Part shown: one piece after another, positions 25,777-34,160 of the stretch
Position numbering within the stretch: position 1 is the stretch's first letter
Layout of the letters: the number at the start of each line of letters is the position of its first letter
Assembly: GCA_964466315.1 (NCBI GenBank)
Contig: CAYXNS010000005.1
Location: 19,411-83,410, forward strand
Reading direction: 5' to 3'
DNA length: 64,000 nt
From: SMWC01 sp964466315
GTDB lineage: Bacteria > Pseudomonadota > Gammaproteobacteria > Steroidobacterales > Rariloculaceae
The notes under the pieces: model-generated
Databases searched by the model: none
What the model saw: the letters and a program-made list of their open reading frames with translations, nothing else
Told to the model about the DNA's origin: nothing
Made by a program: the position numbers and the translations under genes

Positions 25777-26423
25777 TCGGCTAACTCGGCCGTGGTGTAC
25801 AGGTTGATCGTCCCGCGCAATTCGCCCGCTTGACTCACTCCGCTGATCGACCAGCCTTCCGTGTAGGATCCGATCAGATCTTCGAACTCGTGACTGCCAC
25901 CGGCGATCTGGCCAGAGTCGGCCCCCGACTCACCCAGCGTCAACTCGAGTTCACCGCTCCATGCCTGCCCATCGATACGGCCGGCAGCGGCAAGCTCACG
26001 GTCCAGAGATCCCGGCTCGGCCGCACCAAGCAGATGCAACGTGCCGCGGCTCGGGATCGTCAGTGCCCATGCCGTAGTCGGCGACTCAGCCGTGACGCTC
26101 GCATGCCTCGCGGCAACGCCGATCACGTCACCCTTGATATTGCGGAGCTTGAAATGCTCGACGAGCACGGGCTCGTCTGTCATCTCGGCCGGTAGCTCGA
26201 CGCCCTCGGGATAACCCCTGGCTCTGAGCCCCATTTCGGCGGTCCCCGCAGTCATTATACGGTCGACGGGGAAACGGATCACGAAGTCCTCAACGCGGCC
26301 TCCATTGTGGCGCACGGTCGTCAACGACGCAGAGCGAGGGTGATCTACCCAGGGGAAAAACCGAGCAGCGCCCAGAGCCACTACGAGGCCCAGGATAATC
26401 CCTACGACAAAGGCTGATTTCAT
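25773..26423 (-). CDS. Exported protein of unknown function, first of a paralogous pair
   Basis: A 216-residue protein with an N-terminal hydrophobic helix (about 4-25, VVGIILGLVVALGAARFF), then an extracytoplasmic region of probably beta structure. It shows RVEDFVIRFPVDRI, WALTIPSRGTLHLLGA and a C-terminal part resembling that of the downstream gene product. No catalytic motif is visible. It is separated from gshA by about 100 bases on the same strand and may be downstream of it in a longer transcript. Function is unknown. Confidence 0.7.
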   Translation of the reverse strand: MKSAFVVGIILGLVVALGAARFFPWVDHPRSASLTTVRHNGGRVEDFVIRFPVDRIMTAGTAEMGLRARGYPEGVELPAEMTDEPVLVEHFKLRNIKGDVIGVAARHASVTAESPTTAWALTIPSRGTLHLLGAAEPGSLDRELAAAGRIDGQAWSGELELTLGESGADSGQIAGGSHEFEDLIGSYTEGWSISGVSQAGELRGTINLYTTAELAE

Positions 26424-26520
26424 TGAGTATTAGCTTACTGATCGCGCCTGGAACGTAAAGTATCTCGGCTTCAGCCGTCGAATTCGGGTACGGATTTCAC
26501 AAAATAGCATGCTCGCGACT

Positions 26521-28074
26521 CTAAATCTGTCCGAAATAGCAGGCAAGATACTTCTCGAAAGATGGCCCGGGCATACGCTCCAGGGCCAGGGCACGCTCGA
26601 GAGACTGCTCCGCGGCGCCCGTGAAAAGCTCGAGCTTATCTGCGGGCAAGCGCAGACTGCGAAAATACTCGGCGTGCGCTCTCGTAATCTCCAGTGAGAA
26701 TTCGAGGAAACTCTGACCTTCCGCGCGCATCTCCGCGACGACTTGAGCCGATGGCGTCGCGTCCGGATCCAGCAGCGCCCCACGCTGCGCCTCCACGGTC
26801 GCCAGATAGCCCTCATCGTCGGCGTCCAAAATCGCGGCGACTTCCTGGATGCGGTCGACGAGTTCGATCCCCCAATCGAGCATCGAGACGTCGTGCCCGT
26901 TTCGCGGCAGAAGGATCCCGGGTCGGCGCCCCTCCTTCGCAACGGTCAGGTCTCTGGCGTCTATTTCGGCCTGCTCCACGACATCGATCGGTGGACTTTC
27001 AGTCATGAGACAGTAGATCAGCGCGGCCTCCACGAAGCGTAGTTGGCTCTGATTGACGCCGACCGGATCGAGCATGTTGATGTCGAACGTCCGCACCTCG
27101 ACGTACTCGACACCAGTGTCGCGCAGCCGAACGGTCGGCGGGCTGTCGCCCCCGGGCACGGGTTTGGGACGGATCGAGCTGTAATACTCGTTCTCGATCT
27201 GGAGAATGTTCGTATTGAGCTGCCGGTACTCGCCGTTAATGCGAATCCCGATCTTCTCGTAGTCCCTGCTCGATGTCGTGATTGCCGCGGCGAGCTCGGT
27301 CGTGTAATCCGCGAGCGCATTCGCAGAGATCTGCAATCGAGCCAGCGACTTGTTCCGGTAACCGATATCGCTCATGCGCAACGAGGTACTGAACGGCCCG
27401 TACCATGTCGACGGCTCGAGCTCCTCCAGGTCATCATGACCGCCCGGACAAAATGATTTGCAAAGTGCGGGCGAGGCCCCGAAAAGATAAATGAAAAGCC
27501 AGGCCAGGCGCCGGTAATTTCTGACTAAGCCCATATACCGCTCCGAGACGAAACTCTCGAGCGCGTCAGCGCACTCCTGCTGCTCACGGAAAGGCTCCCA
27601 GAAAGACATCGGCATCGAGAAGTTGTAGTGAACGCCCGATATCGCCTGCATAGCACGGCCGTAGCGGTGGCCGAGTCCACGCCGATAAATCGATTTCATC
27701 TGACCGAGATTCGAGGGTCCATAAGCGGCGATCGGAAAATCCTGGTTCGGGTTGACGATGCAGGGCATGCTCTGAGCCCACAAGAACTCGTCTTCGAGGT
27801 TCTGACAGACAAAACAGTGGCTGTCACACAGAAACTGAAACGTCTCCCAGTTCGTCGGATAGGGCGGTGTTACGAATTCCAGCTGAGCTTCGGAGTAGTC
27901 CGTCGTCAGATAGGGGTGTGTGAGCTTAGAGCCCAGGCGAGCGGGGTGCATACGTGTGGACAGATGGCCCTCGCCATCGACGCGAAGGCATTCCTTCTCG
28001 ATGCCGCGTAGCCCACGCCGTATCAGATTGGCATGCGCCCCGTCCTGCAACCAGCCGAGTTGCGAATCCTGCAA
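26521..28074 (-). CDS. gshA: Glutamate-cysteine ligase (gammaproteobacterial class I)
   Basis: A 517-residue ATP-dependent ligase that joins glutamate and cysteine, the first step of glutathione synthesis. Sequence features are RGLRGIEKECLRVD (substrate/ATP region, about 19-32), TTDYSEAQLEFVTPP (about 57-71), GVHYNFSMP (about 147-155), IRINGEYRQLNTNILQIENEYYS and VEVRTFDINMLDPVGV. Length matches E. coli GshA (518). The glutathione synthetase gene is not in the window. The gene appears complete. Confidence 0.95.
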   Translation of the reverse strand: MQDSQLGWLQDGAHANLIRRGLRGIEKECLRVDGEGHLSTRMHPARLGSKLTHPYLTTDYSEAQLEFVTPPYPTNWETFQFLCDSHCFVCQNLEDEFLWAQSMPCIVNPNQDFPIAAYGPSNLGQMKSIYRRGLGHRYGRAMQAISGVHYNFSMPMSFWEPFREQQECADALESFVSERYMGLVRNYRRLAWLFIYLFGASPALCKSFCPGGHDDLEELEPSTWYGPFSTSLRMSDIGYRNKSLARLQISANALADYTTELAAAITTSSRDYEKIGIRINGEYRQLNTNILQIENEYYSSIRPKPVPGGDSPPTVRLRDTGVEYVEVRTFDINMLDPVGVNQSQLRFVEAALIYCLMTESPPIDVVEQAEIDARDLTVAKEGRRPGILLPRNGHDVSMLDWGIELVDRIQEVAAILDADDEGYLATVEAQRGALLDPDATPSAQVVAEMRAEGQSFLEFSLEITRAHAEYFRSLRLPADKLELFTGAAEQSLERALALERMPGPSFEKYLACYFGQI

Positions 28075-28277
28075 AGCGGTATCCCGTTCTATTGCTCGCC
28101 GAATCCGTTACCACCACCAGGTAACGGCGTCTCTACGGTCCGCCTGCGTGGCGGGCGACCCATTATAGGCGCAAGAAATACGCCAAATCGGCGCACCATA
28201 GACATTTTCGCCCGGGGAATTCCGGACGGGATTAATGGTCAAAGACAGAGTTGAGCCGGCTCTTGCGGGTGCCATCT

Positions 28278-28625
28278 ATGAATAAAAGCAGAACCGTCGC
28301 ATCAGCGACCCTGATCGTCCTGGGGTTAACCAGCGCCTTCAACGCCTACGCCATGCGCTGCGGCACACGACTCATCGCCAGAGGCGACCATATCTCGAAG
28401 CTACTGCGCTACTGTGGCGAGCCCGATTTCGCCCAATCGCGGTCAGCGCAACGGACTTACCATAACCACTTCGGCCAGGTGCTTTTCACGGGTCTGCACG
28501 AGGAGATCCGGATCGACGAATGGACCTATAACTTCGGGCCTAGCAAGCTCATGCGTGTTATCAGGATGGAGAATGGTATCGTGCGCGAGATCCGGCACCT
28601 CGGGTACGGTTATCCCCGGCGCTAG
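28278..28625 (+). CDS. DUF2845 family exported protein
   Basis: The ATG at 28278 (MNKSRTVASATLIV) gives a normal signal peptide with cleavage near AYA|MRCG; the TTG at 28251 would add nine residues ahead of it. The mature 90-residue domain begins MRCGTRLIARGDHISKLLRYCGEPD. It has WTYNFGPSKLMRVIRMENGIVREI, the DUF2845 pattern, with two conserved cysteines (in MRCGT and RYCGE) that could form a disulfide. A periplasmic location is expected. Its 3' end overlaps the converging small gene by four bases. Function is unknown. Confidence 0.8.
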   Translation: MNKSRTVASATLIVLGLTSAFNAYAMRCGTRLIARGDHISKLLRYCGEPDFAQSRSAQRTYHNHFGQVLFTGLHEEIRIDEWTYNFGPSKLMRVIRMENGIVREIRHLGYGYPRR

Positions 28626-28903
28626 CCGGTCGAGCCGTCACTCAGGCTCAGCATTTCCTCCATCTCGTGGCCGATGACATCGCGGGTCTCCGAGTCTACG
28701 ATCGGCTTTCCTCGTCGGAAACACCCCGACTGGGATGCCGTTTTCTCGAACTCTTCGTCGGATTCTATGGCCTCGAGTTTGACGTTCCCGTCGGCATCAC
28801 GAACGAGACATTGCGCTCCGTCGACGAAGTCACGGGGCTGCCAGCGCTCATCGTCCGAGTTCCCGAGTAATAGTGCGATGGTTTCCGTATCGTCATCATT
28901 CAT
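28622..28903 (-). CDS. Small acidic hypothetical protein
   Basis: A 93-residue, strongly acidic protein (MNDDDTETIALLLGNSDDERW...). It contains DGAQCLVRDADGNVKLEAIES and ends EEMLSLSDGSTG. There is no signal peptide or membrane helix, and no family is recognised. The coding frame is intact and converges with a four-base overlap on the DUF2845 gene. It may be a real cytoplasmic protein; support is moderate because it is short. Confidence 0.5.
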   Translation of the reverse strand: MNDDDTETIALLLGNSDDERWQPRDFVDGAQCLVRDADGNVKLEAIESDEEFEKTASQSGCFRRGKPIVDSETRDVIGHEMEEMLSLSDGSTG

Positions 28904-29131
28904 TGTGGCCGGCCTTCCTTACCTATTTCCCGTGTACTGAGCAAGGTCCGTGCCAGATACGGAACCTTTCTTATAAACAAATGCTTATCGTTAAATTTCT
29001 CAGTCGGATGAGGTGACCATCCGGGTCAAAAGTTGACGCAAAGTGACGACATCGGGACACGTGAACGGCGTCACACCGCCGTCCAGTTCAATGAGCTAAG
29101 TTTGCTCACAATGGTTAGGCAGATTGGGGCC

Positions 29132-29545
29132 ATGACTATGCTCAAGCGCAATACTCTCGATTCCCCCGCCGGAGCGGCTACATACATCGCTCCCGGCACC
29201 AAGATCGTCGGCGATTTATCTGGAGAAGGCACCTATTTTTTCTGCGGCGAGATCGAAGGCGAGTGCGACATCAATGGACCGATAACGATCGCCGAGGGTA
29301 GCTATTGGAAAGGGTCGGTGCGTGCCACCGAAATCATTCTTGCCGGCTCGGTAGATGGCGACATCATCGCGAAAGAACGCGTCGAGATCGCCGGCACCGC
29401 TCACATTACCGGTAGCCTTCGCGGCAGCTCCATCGTCGTCGCGGAGGGCGCGGTGATCGAAGATGCTGTCAACATTTCCAAAACCAAGGAAACTGAACGA
29501 CCAAAAGTTCGTTCCGGGCTACAGGTCAGTCCAGCAAGATCCTGA
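29132..29545 (+). CDS. Bactofilin (polymer-forming cytoskeletal protein)
   Basis: The ATG at 29132 (MTMLKRNTLDS) follows a G-rich stretch (TTGGGGCC); an upstream TTG at 29033 would add 33 residues of non-typical sequence. The 137-residue product has the DUF583/bactofilin beta-helix core (about 15-110) with repeating turns: ATYIAPGTKIVGDLSGEG, GEIEGECDINGPITI, VRATEIILAGSVDGDI, AHITGSLRGSSIVV. Bactofilins assemble into nucleotide-free filaments at the membrane that scaffold cell-wall or polar proteins. Its 3' end overlaps by 20 bases that of the convergent receiver/OmpA-like gene. Confidence 0.88.
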   Translation: MTMLKRNTLDSPAGAATYIAPGTKIVGDLSGEGTYFFCGEIEGECDINGPITIAEGSYWKGSVRATEIILAGSVDGDIIAKERVEIAGTAHITGSLRGSSIVVAEGAVIEDAVNISKTKETERPKVRSGLQVSPARS

Positions 29546-30758
29546 CCTCGACACGCTGATTGGCCGCGGCGATCTCGTTCCACTCATCAGCCGTTAGACC
29601 CTGCGTGAAAGACGGGTAAGCTACCCGCGGCTGGCTCGCACCGTGCGATATGATCTCGAAGCGAACAACTCCGTCACGCGATTCCAAGGCGATCGCATTT
29701 GCAAACGGCAGCGATTGTTGCGCGCCGTACGCCTCCGCCTCGGGCCAGCCCAGTTGCTGACAGGTAGCGAGCGGTGCTGCCGCGGGCGGCAGCGCGAGCA
29801 CACCATCCGACCCGGTACTCATACAATAACGGCCCACGTGCACATCGACGGCAATCGTGCCGGAGATATCGAGGCTGCGCATGCGTTGTGCCAGTTCCGT
29901 CAATAACTCCGCCCGGCTGCCGTTCAACGCCGTCTCCCCGAATGGGTAGCTTTCCGCCTGGTTGATACCCCATTCCAGTATCGTGAGCAGTTCGGTCGAA
30001 TCGACCGCTGCTGTGCTGTCGCTGAGGGGCGCAGACTCCAGCAACGCCGTCTCTGCCTGCAACCCGTCGACCAATACGGTAATGCGCTCGTTTGCTTGCG
30101 CCAACAACGACCGCGTGTCGAAGTACAAGTACGCAAAACTGATCGTCGTGGCTGCAAGTATCGCGAGTCCGATGACCAGGAGCCCCGCACGCATATCATC
30201 CGGGCCATTGTCGAGATCCAGTTGTCTGCGCGTGATAGTGTCCCCCGCGATCCGCTCGTAACCGCGACGAATATCGTCCCGCAGAATCGCACGCTGCTCC
30301 TTGAATAACTCCTCGAGCAAGGTATTGACCTGGTTGCTGTCGGCGGTATCTGTCGCCGGCAAATCGACGGCGTCCTGCTCGGGTTTCTTGGGAGTCAGAT
30401 GCAGCGCATCAAGTACCTTCGTCACTTCTACCGAGTGTACCTGCTTGGGAAGAACGCCTATCGCGCCGAGCGCTCGAGCCTGGCCGACATAGAGTTCTCC
30501 TTCCTGAGACGTGTACATCATGACCGGGATTGTGGCGGTCGCAGGATTTTCTTTGTTGGCCTCCAAAGCCTGGAAACCATCCATACCCGGCAACAGGTGA
30601 TCCATGAAGATGACGTCGGGCCGCGCATGCCGTAGATACTCCAGCGCCTCCTCACCGGAAGCGGCCGTATCGACCCAGAGCGACTGCTCGGCCAGCGTGC
30701 TCCCCAGCACGAAGCGGGCGGACGCCGAATCGTCAACGATTAATGCTGTCTTCGTCAT
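29526..30758 (-). CDS. Receiver-domain protein with one membrane helix and a C-terminal OmpA-like domain
   Basis: A 410-residue protein. Residues 1-120 form a response-regulator receiver: acidic pair D9/D10, phospho-acceptor D53 (FMDHLLPGMDG), T83 and K105. A linker (about 140-185) and one membrane helix follow (about 192-212, GLLVIGLAILAATTISFAYL). The remainder is extracytoplasmic and ends like a peptidoglycan-binding OmpA-type domain (SHGASQPRV...EIAAANQRVEVRIL), although the usual Asp/Arg motifs are degenerate. The order receiver-TM-OmpA-like is unusual and may link phosphorylation to the cell wall. The histidine kinase is not seen nearby. Confidence 0.75.
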   Translation of the reverse strand: MTKTALIVDDSASARFVLGSTLAEQSLWVDTAASGEEALEYLRHARPDVIFMDHLLPGMDGFQALEANKENPATATIPVMMYTSQEGELYVGQARALGAIGVLPKQVHSVEVTKVLDALHLTPKKPEQDAVDLPATDTADSNQVNTLLEELFKEQRAILRDDIRRGYERIAGDTITRRQLDLDNGPDDMRAGLLVIGLAILAATTISFAYLYFDTRSLLAQANERITVLVDGLQAETALLESAPLSDSTAAVDSTELLTILEWGINQAESYPFGETALNGSRAELLTELAQRMRSLDISGTIAVDVHVGRYCMSTGSDGVLALPPAAAPLATCQQLGWPEAEAYGAQQSLPFANAIALESRDGVVRFEIISHGASQPRVAYPSFTQGLTADEWNEIAAANQRVEVRILLD

Positions 30759-30916
30759 GTTGTCTGGCGACGGGTGGGCCGGGATACGCAGCGATACAGC
30801 CTGGCTCCGAGAACCTCCAAGTCATGCTGATTCCTGTATTTTCCCCTTTTTTTTAGGGATTCTGTAGTATCAAGCGCGACAGCGGCCTCCCAGTGTGTTT
30901 TGCTGGACATTAGCTA

Positions 30917-30967
30917 CCGGCGCGGCGCCGGAAGGGGGCATGCGATCTCGGGACCTAGGGGGGTCCC
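30917..30967 (+). other. Structured leader upstream of the GGDEF/EAL gene
   Basis: Two potential hairpins precede the start codon at 30993. The first has arms CCGGCGC and GCGCCGG (30917-30923, 30925-30931). The second has GGGACC (30950-30955) and GGTCCC (30962-30967). They could affect translation of the GGDEF/EAL gene. The conserved core of a known c-di-GMP riboswitch was not seen. Confidence 0.35.
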
Positions 30968-30992
30968 AGGGGTCACTAGAAAATTCGCATTC

Positions 30993-33032
30993 ATGAGCCG
31001 TCACATCATTAAATACCTGGCGGGTACCGCAATCGTCCTGGGTGCAATCTATGTGTTGCTCGCGGCGGTCGTGATATCGTCCGATCCTGCAGTACTTGGT
31101 AGCGCGAGCACGCGCCGGCTACTACTCGGAGTGGGGTTCCTGGCATTCTGCGCCTCGCTGATCGCGGTCTGGTTCGTCGCCAGTCGCCTCGAGATTCCGC
31201 TCGATAAGCTGACTTCTGCTCTCAAGCTCGCCACGCGTGGTGACTACGACGCAGCGCCCCTGACGGGCGGCCGGGACGGCCCGTCCGAGCTGGTCGATGC
31301 CTTCGATACCATGCGCGAGCAACTGAAAACGAGCGTCATCACTCGAGACTACCTCGACCGTCTACTCTCGAGCATGCGAGACGCGATCATTGTCGTCGGT
31401 CCGGACGAGAAGATTGTCCGAGTGAACGCGGCTGCGGCCGATCTCCTCGACTATGCAACCGACGCGCTGATCGGCCAACCATTGGCGACAGTGGTCCACC
31501 GGGATATCAAAGGACCTTCCGGGCATGCTCCATCAACGGCGACACCCTTCGACGGCGTCTTTCGCAAACGAGACGGCTCGCCGATCGCTGTCTCGTATAC
31601 CGTTTCCGATGTACGAAATGACCGCGGTGAACTCGAAGGGCGTATTCTCACGGCGCAGAACGCTGCCGAGAGGAAGCGTGCCGAGCAGCGGATTCGCTAC
31701 CTGGCGCGGACGGACTCGTTGACGAAGATGGCCAACCGAATGCAGTTTCAACATCAACTGCAGCAGGGAATTGCCAGGGCGAAGCGAACCGGCCAATACC
31801 TGGCTCTACTCTATCTGGATATCGATCGCTTCAAAGATATTAATGACACTTTCGGTCACGGCGCAGGCGACACGAGCCTGGAGATTTTCGCGCAGCGAAT
31901 CATGGCGGAGCTACCCGAGGGCGCTGTGGGCGGGCGGTTGGCTGGAGATGAGTTCGCGGTAATCTTGAGCGGCTTCGAGCGCATCGAGGCCATGGCTGAT
32001 GCGGTCACCGAGACTGCCGATTCTTTGCTGAAAGCAATCGGACGCCCGTTCCACGTGCAGGGCGAAGAGATCTTCATAACGACGAGTATGGGCGCCGCTT
32101 ACTATCCCGGCGATGGTGACAACGTGATCGACCTGATTCGAAACGGGGACGCCGCGCTTTATCAAGCGAAGAAGGCGGGCGGTAACTGCCTCGAACGATA
32201 CTCCTCCGACATGAATACGGTGGCCGTCGAACGGCTGATGCTAAAGAGTAAACTGCGCCGCTCGTTCGAACGCGAAGAGCTGAGGCTGCATTACCAGCCC
32301 AAGTACAATCTCCGAACCGGTCGCGTAGAGGGAATGGAAGCACTCGTTCGCTGGGATCTGCCGGACCGGGGGCTGGTCTATCCTTCCGATTTCATACCGC
32401 TCGCCGAGGAGACCAACCTCATCCTGCAAGTCGGAGACTGGGTGCTCAACCGGGTCTGTGAAGACTATCGCCTCTGGCAGCGTTCACTTCCGTCTCCCGG
32501 GCGGGTCTCGGTCAATCTTTCCCTGAAGCAGCTACAGCAGCAGCGGTTCCTCGAGAACGTTCGCGCCATATTCAAGAGGCATGGCGTATCCCCAACATGC
32601 CTGGAACTCGAGATAACCGAAACGACGCTGATGGACGACGCGGAACGAACGATCCGGATTCTCGATGCCCTCTACGGCATGGGGTTGCATCTCGCCATCG
32701 ACGATTTCGGCACCGGCTACTCGTCTCTCAGTGCTCTACAGCAGTTCCCGATCAGCACCCTCAAGATCGACAAGTCGTTCGTGCATGATATCGCCGTCGA
32801 TCAGGGCGACGCAACGATTGTCGCGACGATAATCAAGATGGCGCGCAGCCTGAATATGGATGTCGTCGCCGAGGGCGTCGAATGGCAGGAGCAACTTGAC
32901 TTTCTGCGCGAGCACAAGTGCGACTACGTGCAGGGTCACTTGTTTGGCGACCCGATGACTGCCGAGGGTCTGCTCGAGTTACTGATCGACCAGGAGGAAG
33001 GCAGTAATCAGTATCGGACCTTGTTCGGCTGA
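30993..33032 (+). CDS. PAS-GGDEF-EAL cyclic-di-GMP signalling protein
   Basis: The ATG at 30993 gives MSRHIIKYLAGTAIVLGAIYVL and a normal membrane anchor; frames upstream in the leader are not needed. The 679-residue protein has two N-terminal helices (about 7-27 and 42-62), a HAMP-like segment, a PAS domain (about 120-225), a GGDEF domain (about 235-395) and an EAL domain (about 415-670). The signature is AGDEF (GGRLAGDEFAVIL) instead of GGDEF, so cyclase activity is uncertain. EALVRW, DDFGTGYSS and KIDKSFV are intact, so phosphodiesterase activity is plausible. Confidence 0.9.
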   Translation: MSRHIIKYLAGTAIVLGAIYVLLAAVVISSDPAVLGSASTRRLLLGVGFLAFCASLIAVWFVASRLEIPLDKLTSALKLATRGDYDAAPLTGGRDGPSELVDAFDTMREQLKTSVITRDYLDRLLSSMRDAIIVVGPDEKIVRVNAAAADLLDYATDALIGQPLATVVHRDIKGPSGHAPSTATPFDGVFRKRDGSPIAVSYTVSDVRNDRGELEGRILTAQNAAERKRAEQRIRYLARTDSLTKMANRMQFQHQLQQGIARAKRTGQYLALLYLDIDRFKDINDTFGHGAGDTSLEIFAQRIMAELPEGAVGGRLAGDEFAVILSGFERIEAMADAVTETADSLLKAIGRPFHVQGEEIFITTSMGAAYYPGDGDNVIDLIRNGDAALYQAKKAGGNCLERYSSDMNTVAVERLMLKSKLRRSFEREELRLHYQPKYNLRTGRVEGMEALVRWDLPDRGLVYPSDFIPLAEETNLILQVGDWVLNRVCEDYRLWQRSLPSPGRVSVNLSLKQLQQQRFLENVRAIFKRHGVSPTCLELEITETTLMDDAERTIRILDALYGMGLHLAIDDFGTGYSSLSALQQFPISTLKIDKSFVHDIAVDQGDATIVATIIKMARSLNMDVVAEGVEWQEQLDFLREHKCDYVQGHLFGDPMTAEGLLELLIDQEEGSNQYRTLFG

Positions 33033-33139
33033 TTGCGCACGTTAATGCCGGCAACGGCGACGTGGGGGACACATGGAATCGCCTGAGTCCCTACGGTATA
33101 GTCTGGGCATCAAAACACGGATAACGTCGGAGTAACAAC

Positions 33140-33511
33140 ATGAATTTTATAAGATTTCTAGTTGTACTAGTGGCTTTCGGCGTAGCGACGACGAGCCTGG
33201 CCTGTGATTATCCGGCACTCATTACGATCCCTGACGGCCAGACGTCAACCATGGCGGAGATGGTCTCTGCGCAGAGTGCGGTCACCGAGTATCTGGCCGC
33301 GATGGACGGCTACATCGATTGTGTTAGTGACGAAATCGTCGCCACAGGCGACGATGCACCAGCCGAATACAAGTCCATCATGTACAGCCGCCACAATACC
33401 GCGGTTGCCGAGATGGAAGCCGTTGCAACAATGTTCAACGAGCAGATAGCCGCCTTTTATGACGCGAATCCGCCCGGGCCGAGACCTGGTGGGATGGGGG
33501 CGGGTGGCTAA
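33140..33511 (+). CDS. Exported hypothetical protein with two mature-chain cysteines
   Basis: A 123-residue product with a clear signal peptide (MNFIRFLVVLVAFGVATTSLA|C). The mature chain has two cysteines (DYP region and YIDCVSD) and a helical middle (about 45-110). It ends in a Pro/Gly-rich tail PPGPRPGGMGAGG. No known family is recognised. It stands alone and converges on the pspC end. Confidence 0.6.
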   Translation: MNFIRFLVVLVAFGVATTSLACDYPALITIPDGQTSTMAEMVSAQSAVTEYLAAMDGYIDCVSDEIVATGDDAPAEYKSIMYSRHNTAVAEMEAVATMFNEQIAAFYDANPPGPRPGGMGAGG

Positions 33512-33527
33512 GACTCCCTAGTCTTTT
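33510..33527. terminator. Bidirectional hairpin between converging genes
   Basis: AAGACT and AGTCTT can pair around CCCT, followed by T-rich sequence on the plus strand. The element covers the stop codons of both the exported protein (33509-33511) and pspC (33518-33520). The stem is only six pairs, so strength is uncertain. Confidence 0.45.
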
Positions 33528-33931
33528 AGAGATTCAAATTCCTGGTCGAGCTTGAAATGGCTCGATGTCAGATACTTCTCCATACGCTGCAGTCGTGCTT
33601 CGACCTCCCGGAAGCGGTGTTTCACGCGGTCGAGCGTAGCGTGGGGTGCAGACCGAACCTGACGCTTTAAGGACTTGCTCTCCGCGTCCGCCGGCCGACC
33701 GAGAGCGCGTGGTTTCTTCGGTAGCAATAGCGCCAGCAAGCCGTAGGCGATAAACGTCGGCAGCGTGAAGAAGAGTAAGCTGAGCGCCGTCATTATTCGC
33801 GTTACGACGATATCGAAGCCGAAGTAGTCGGAAAGGCCTGCGCAAATACCGAAGATCACGCCACCGTCGCGGTCTTGATACAATCTCCGCCCACGCAGAG
33901 AGGCCATCGAGGTGCTGCGCGGTCCACTCAT
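33518..33931 (-). CDS. pspC: Phage shock protein C
   Basis: A 137-residue membrane protein, third gene of the pspABC unit. The PspC domain is clear: RRLYQDRDGGVIFGICAGLSDYFG (about 15-38), then a hydrophobic helix LLFFTLPTFIAYGLLALLL (about 52-71). A basic/coiled C-terminal region follows (about 95-137). PspC senses inner-membrane or secretin stress with PspB and releases PspA from PspF. The start overlaps the pspB stop by four bases. Family and location are certain; the long C-terminal tail is a common variant. Confidence 0.92.
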   Translation of the reverse strand: MSGPRSTSMASLRGRRLYQDRDGGVIFGICAGLSDYFGFDIVVTRIMTALSLLFFTLPTFIAYGLLALLLPKKPRALGRPADAESKSLKRQVRSAPHATLDRVKHRFREVEARLQRMEKYLTSSHFKLDQEFESLKD

Positions 33932-34155
33932 AGTCGTTTCCTCCAGTCCGGAACTTCATCTTCGAGAATCGCTTCGAGCGAATTCATCCGACTCTCCATC
34001 TGCTGGCTCGTGCGCCATAGCTCTTCGAGCATTCGTTCCTCATCTTCCGAAAGACCCTGAGTTGCTTTCCACTTGGTGATGTAATGCATGATGACGGCCA
34101 ACGGCAGAACGCAGAAGCCGACCGCAACGATGAGAATGATTAGTACGACTTCCAT
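33928..34155 (-). CDS. pspB: Phage shock protein B
   Basis: A 75-residue inner-membrane protein with one N-terminal helix (about 2-24, VVLIILIVAVGFCVLPLAVIM) and a cytoplasmic coiled coil containing LSEDEERMLEELWRTSQQMESRMNSLE. Length and structure match E. coli PspB (74 residues). It pairs with PspC to detect envelope stress. It lies five bases after pspA and overlaps pspC by four bases, so the three genes are co-transcribed. Confidence 0.93.
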   Translation of the reverse strand: MEVVLIILIVAVGFCVLPLAVIMHYITKWKATQGLSEDEERMLEELWRTSQQMESRMNSLEAILEDEVPDWRKRL

Positions 34156-34160
34156 CCTGC

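Noticed and set aside
30900..30992. c-di-GMP riboswitch before the GGDEF/EAL gene
   Set aside because: Hairpins exist, but the conserved core of the GEMM class is not present.
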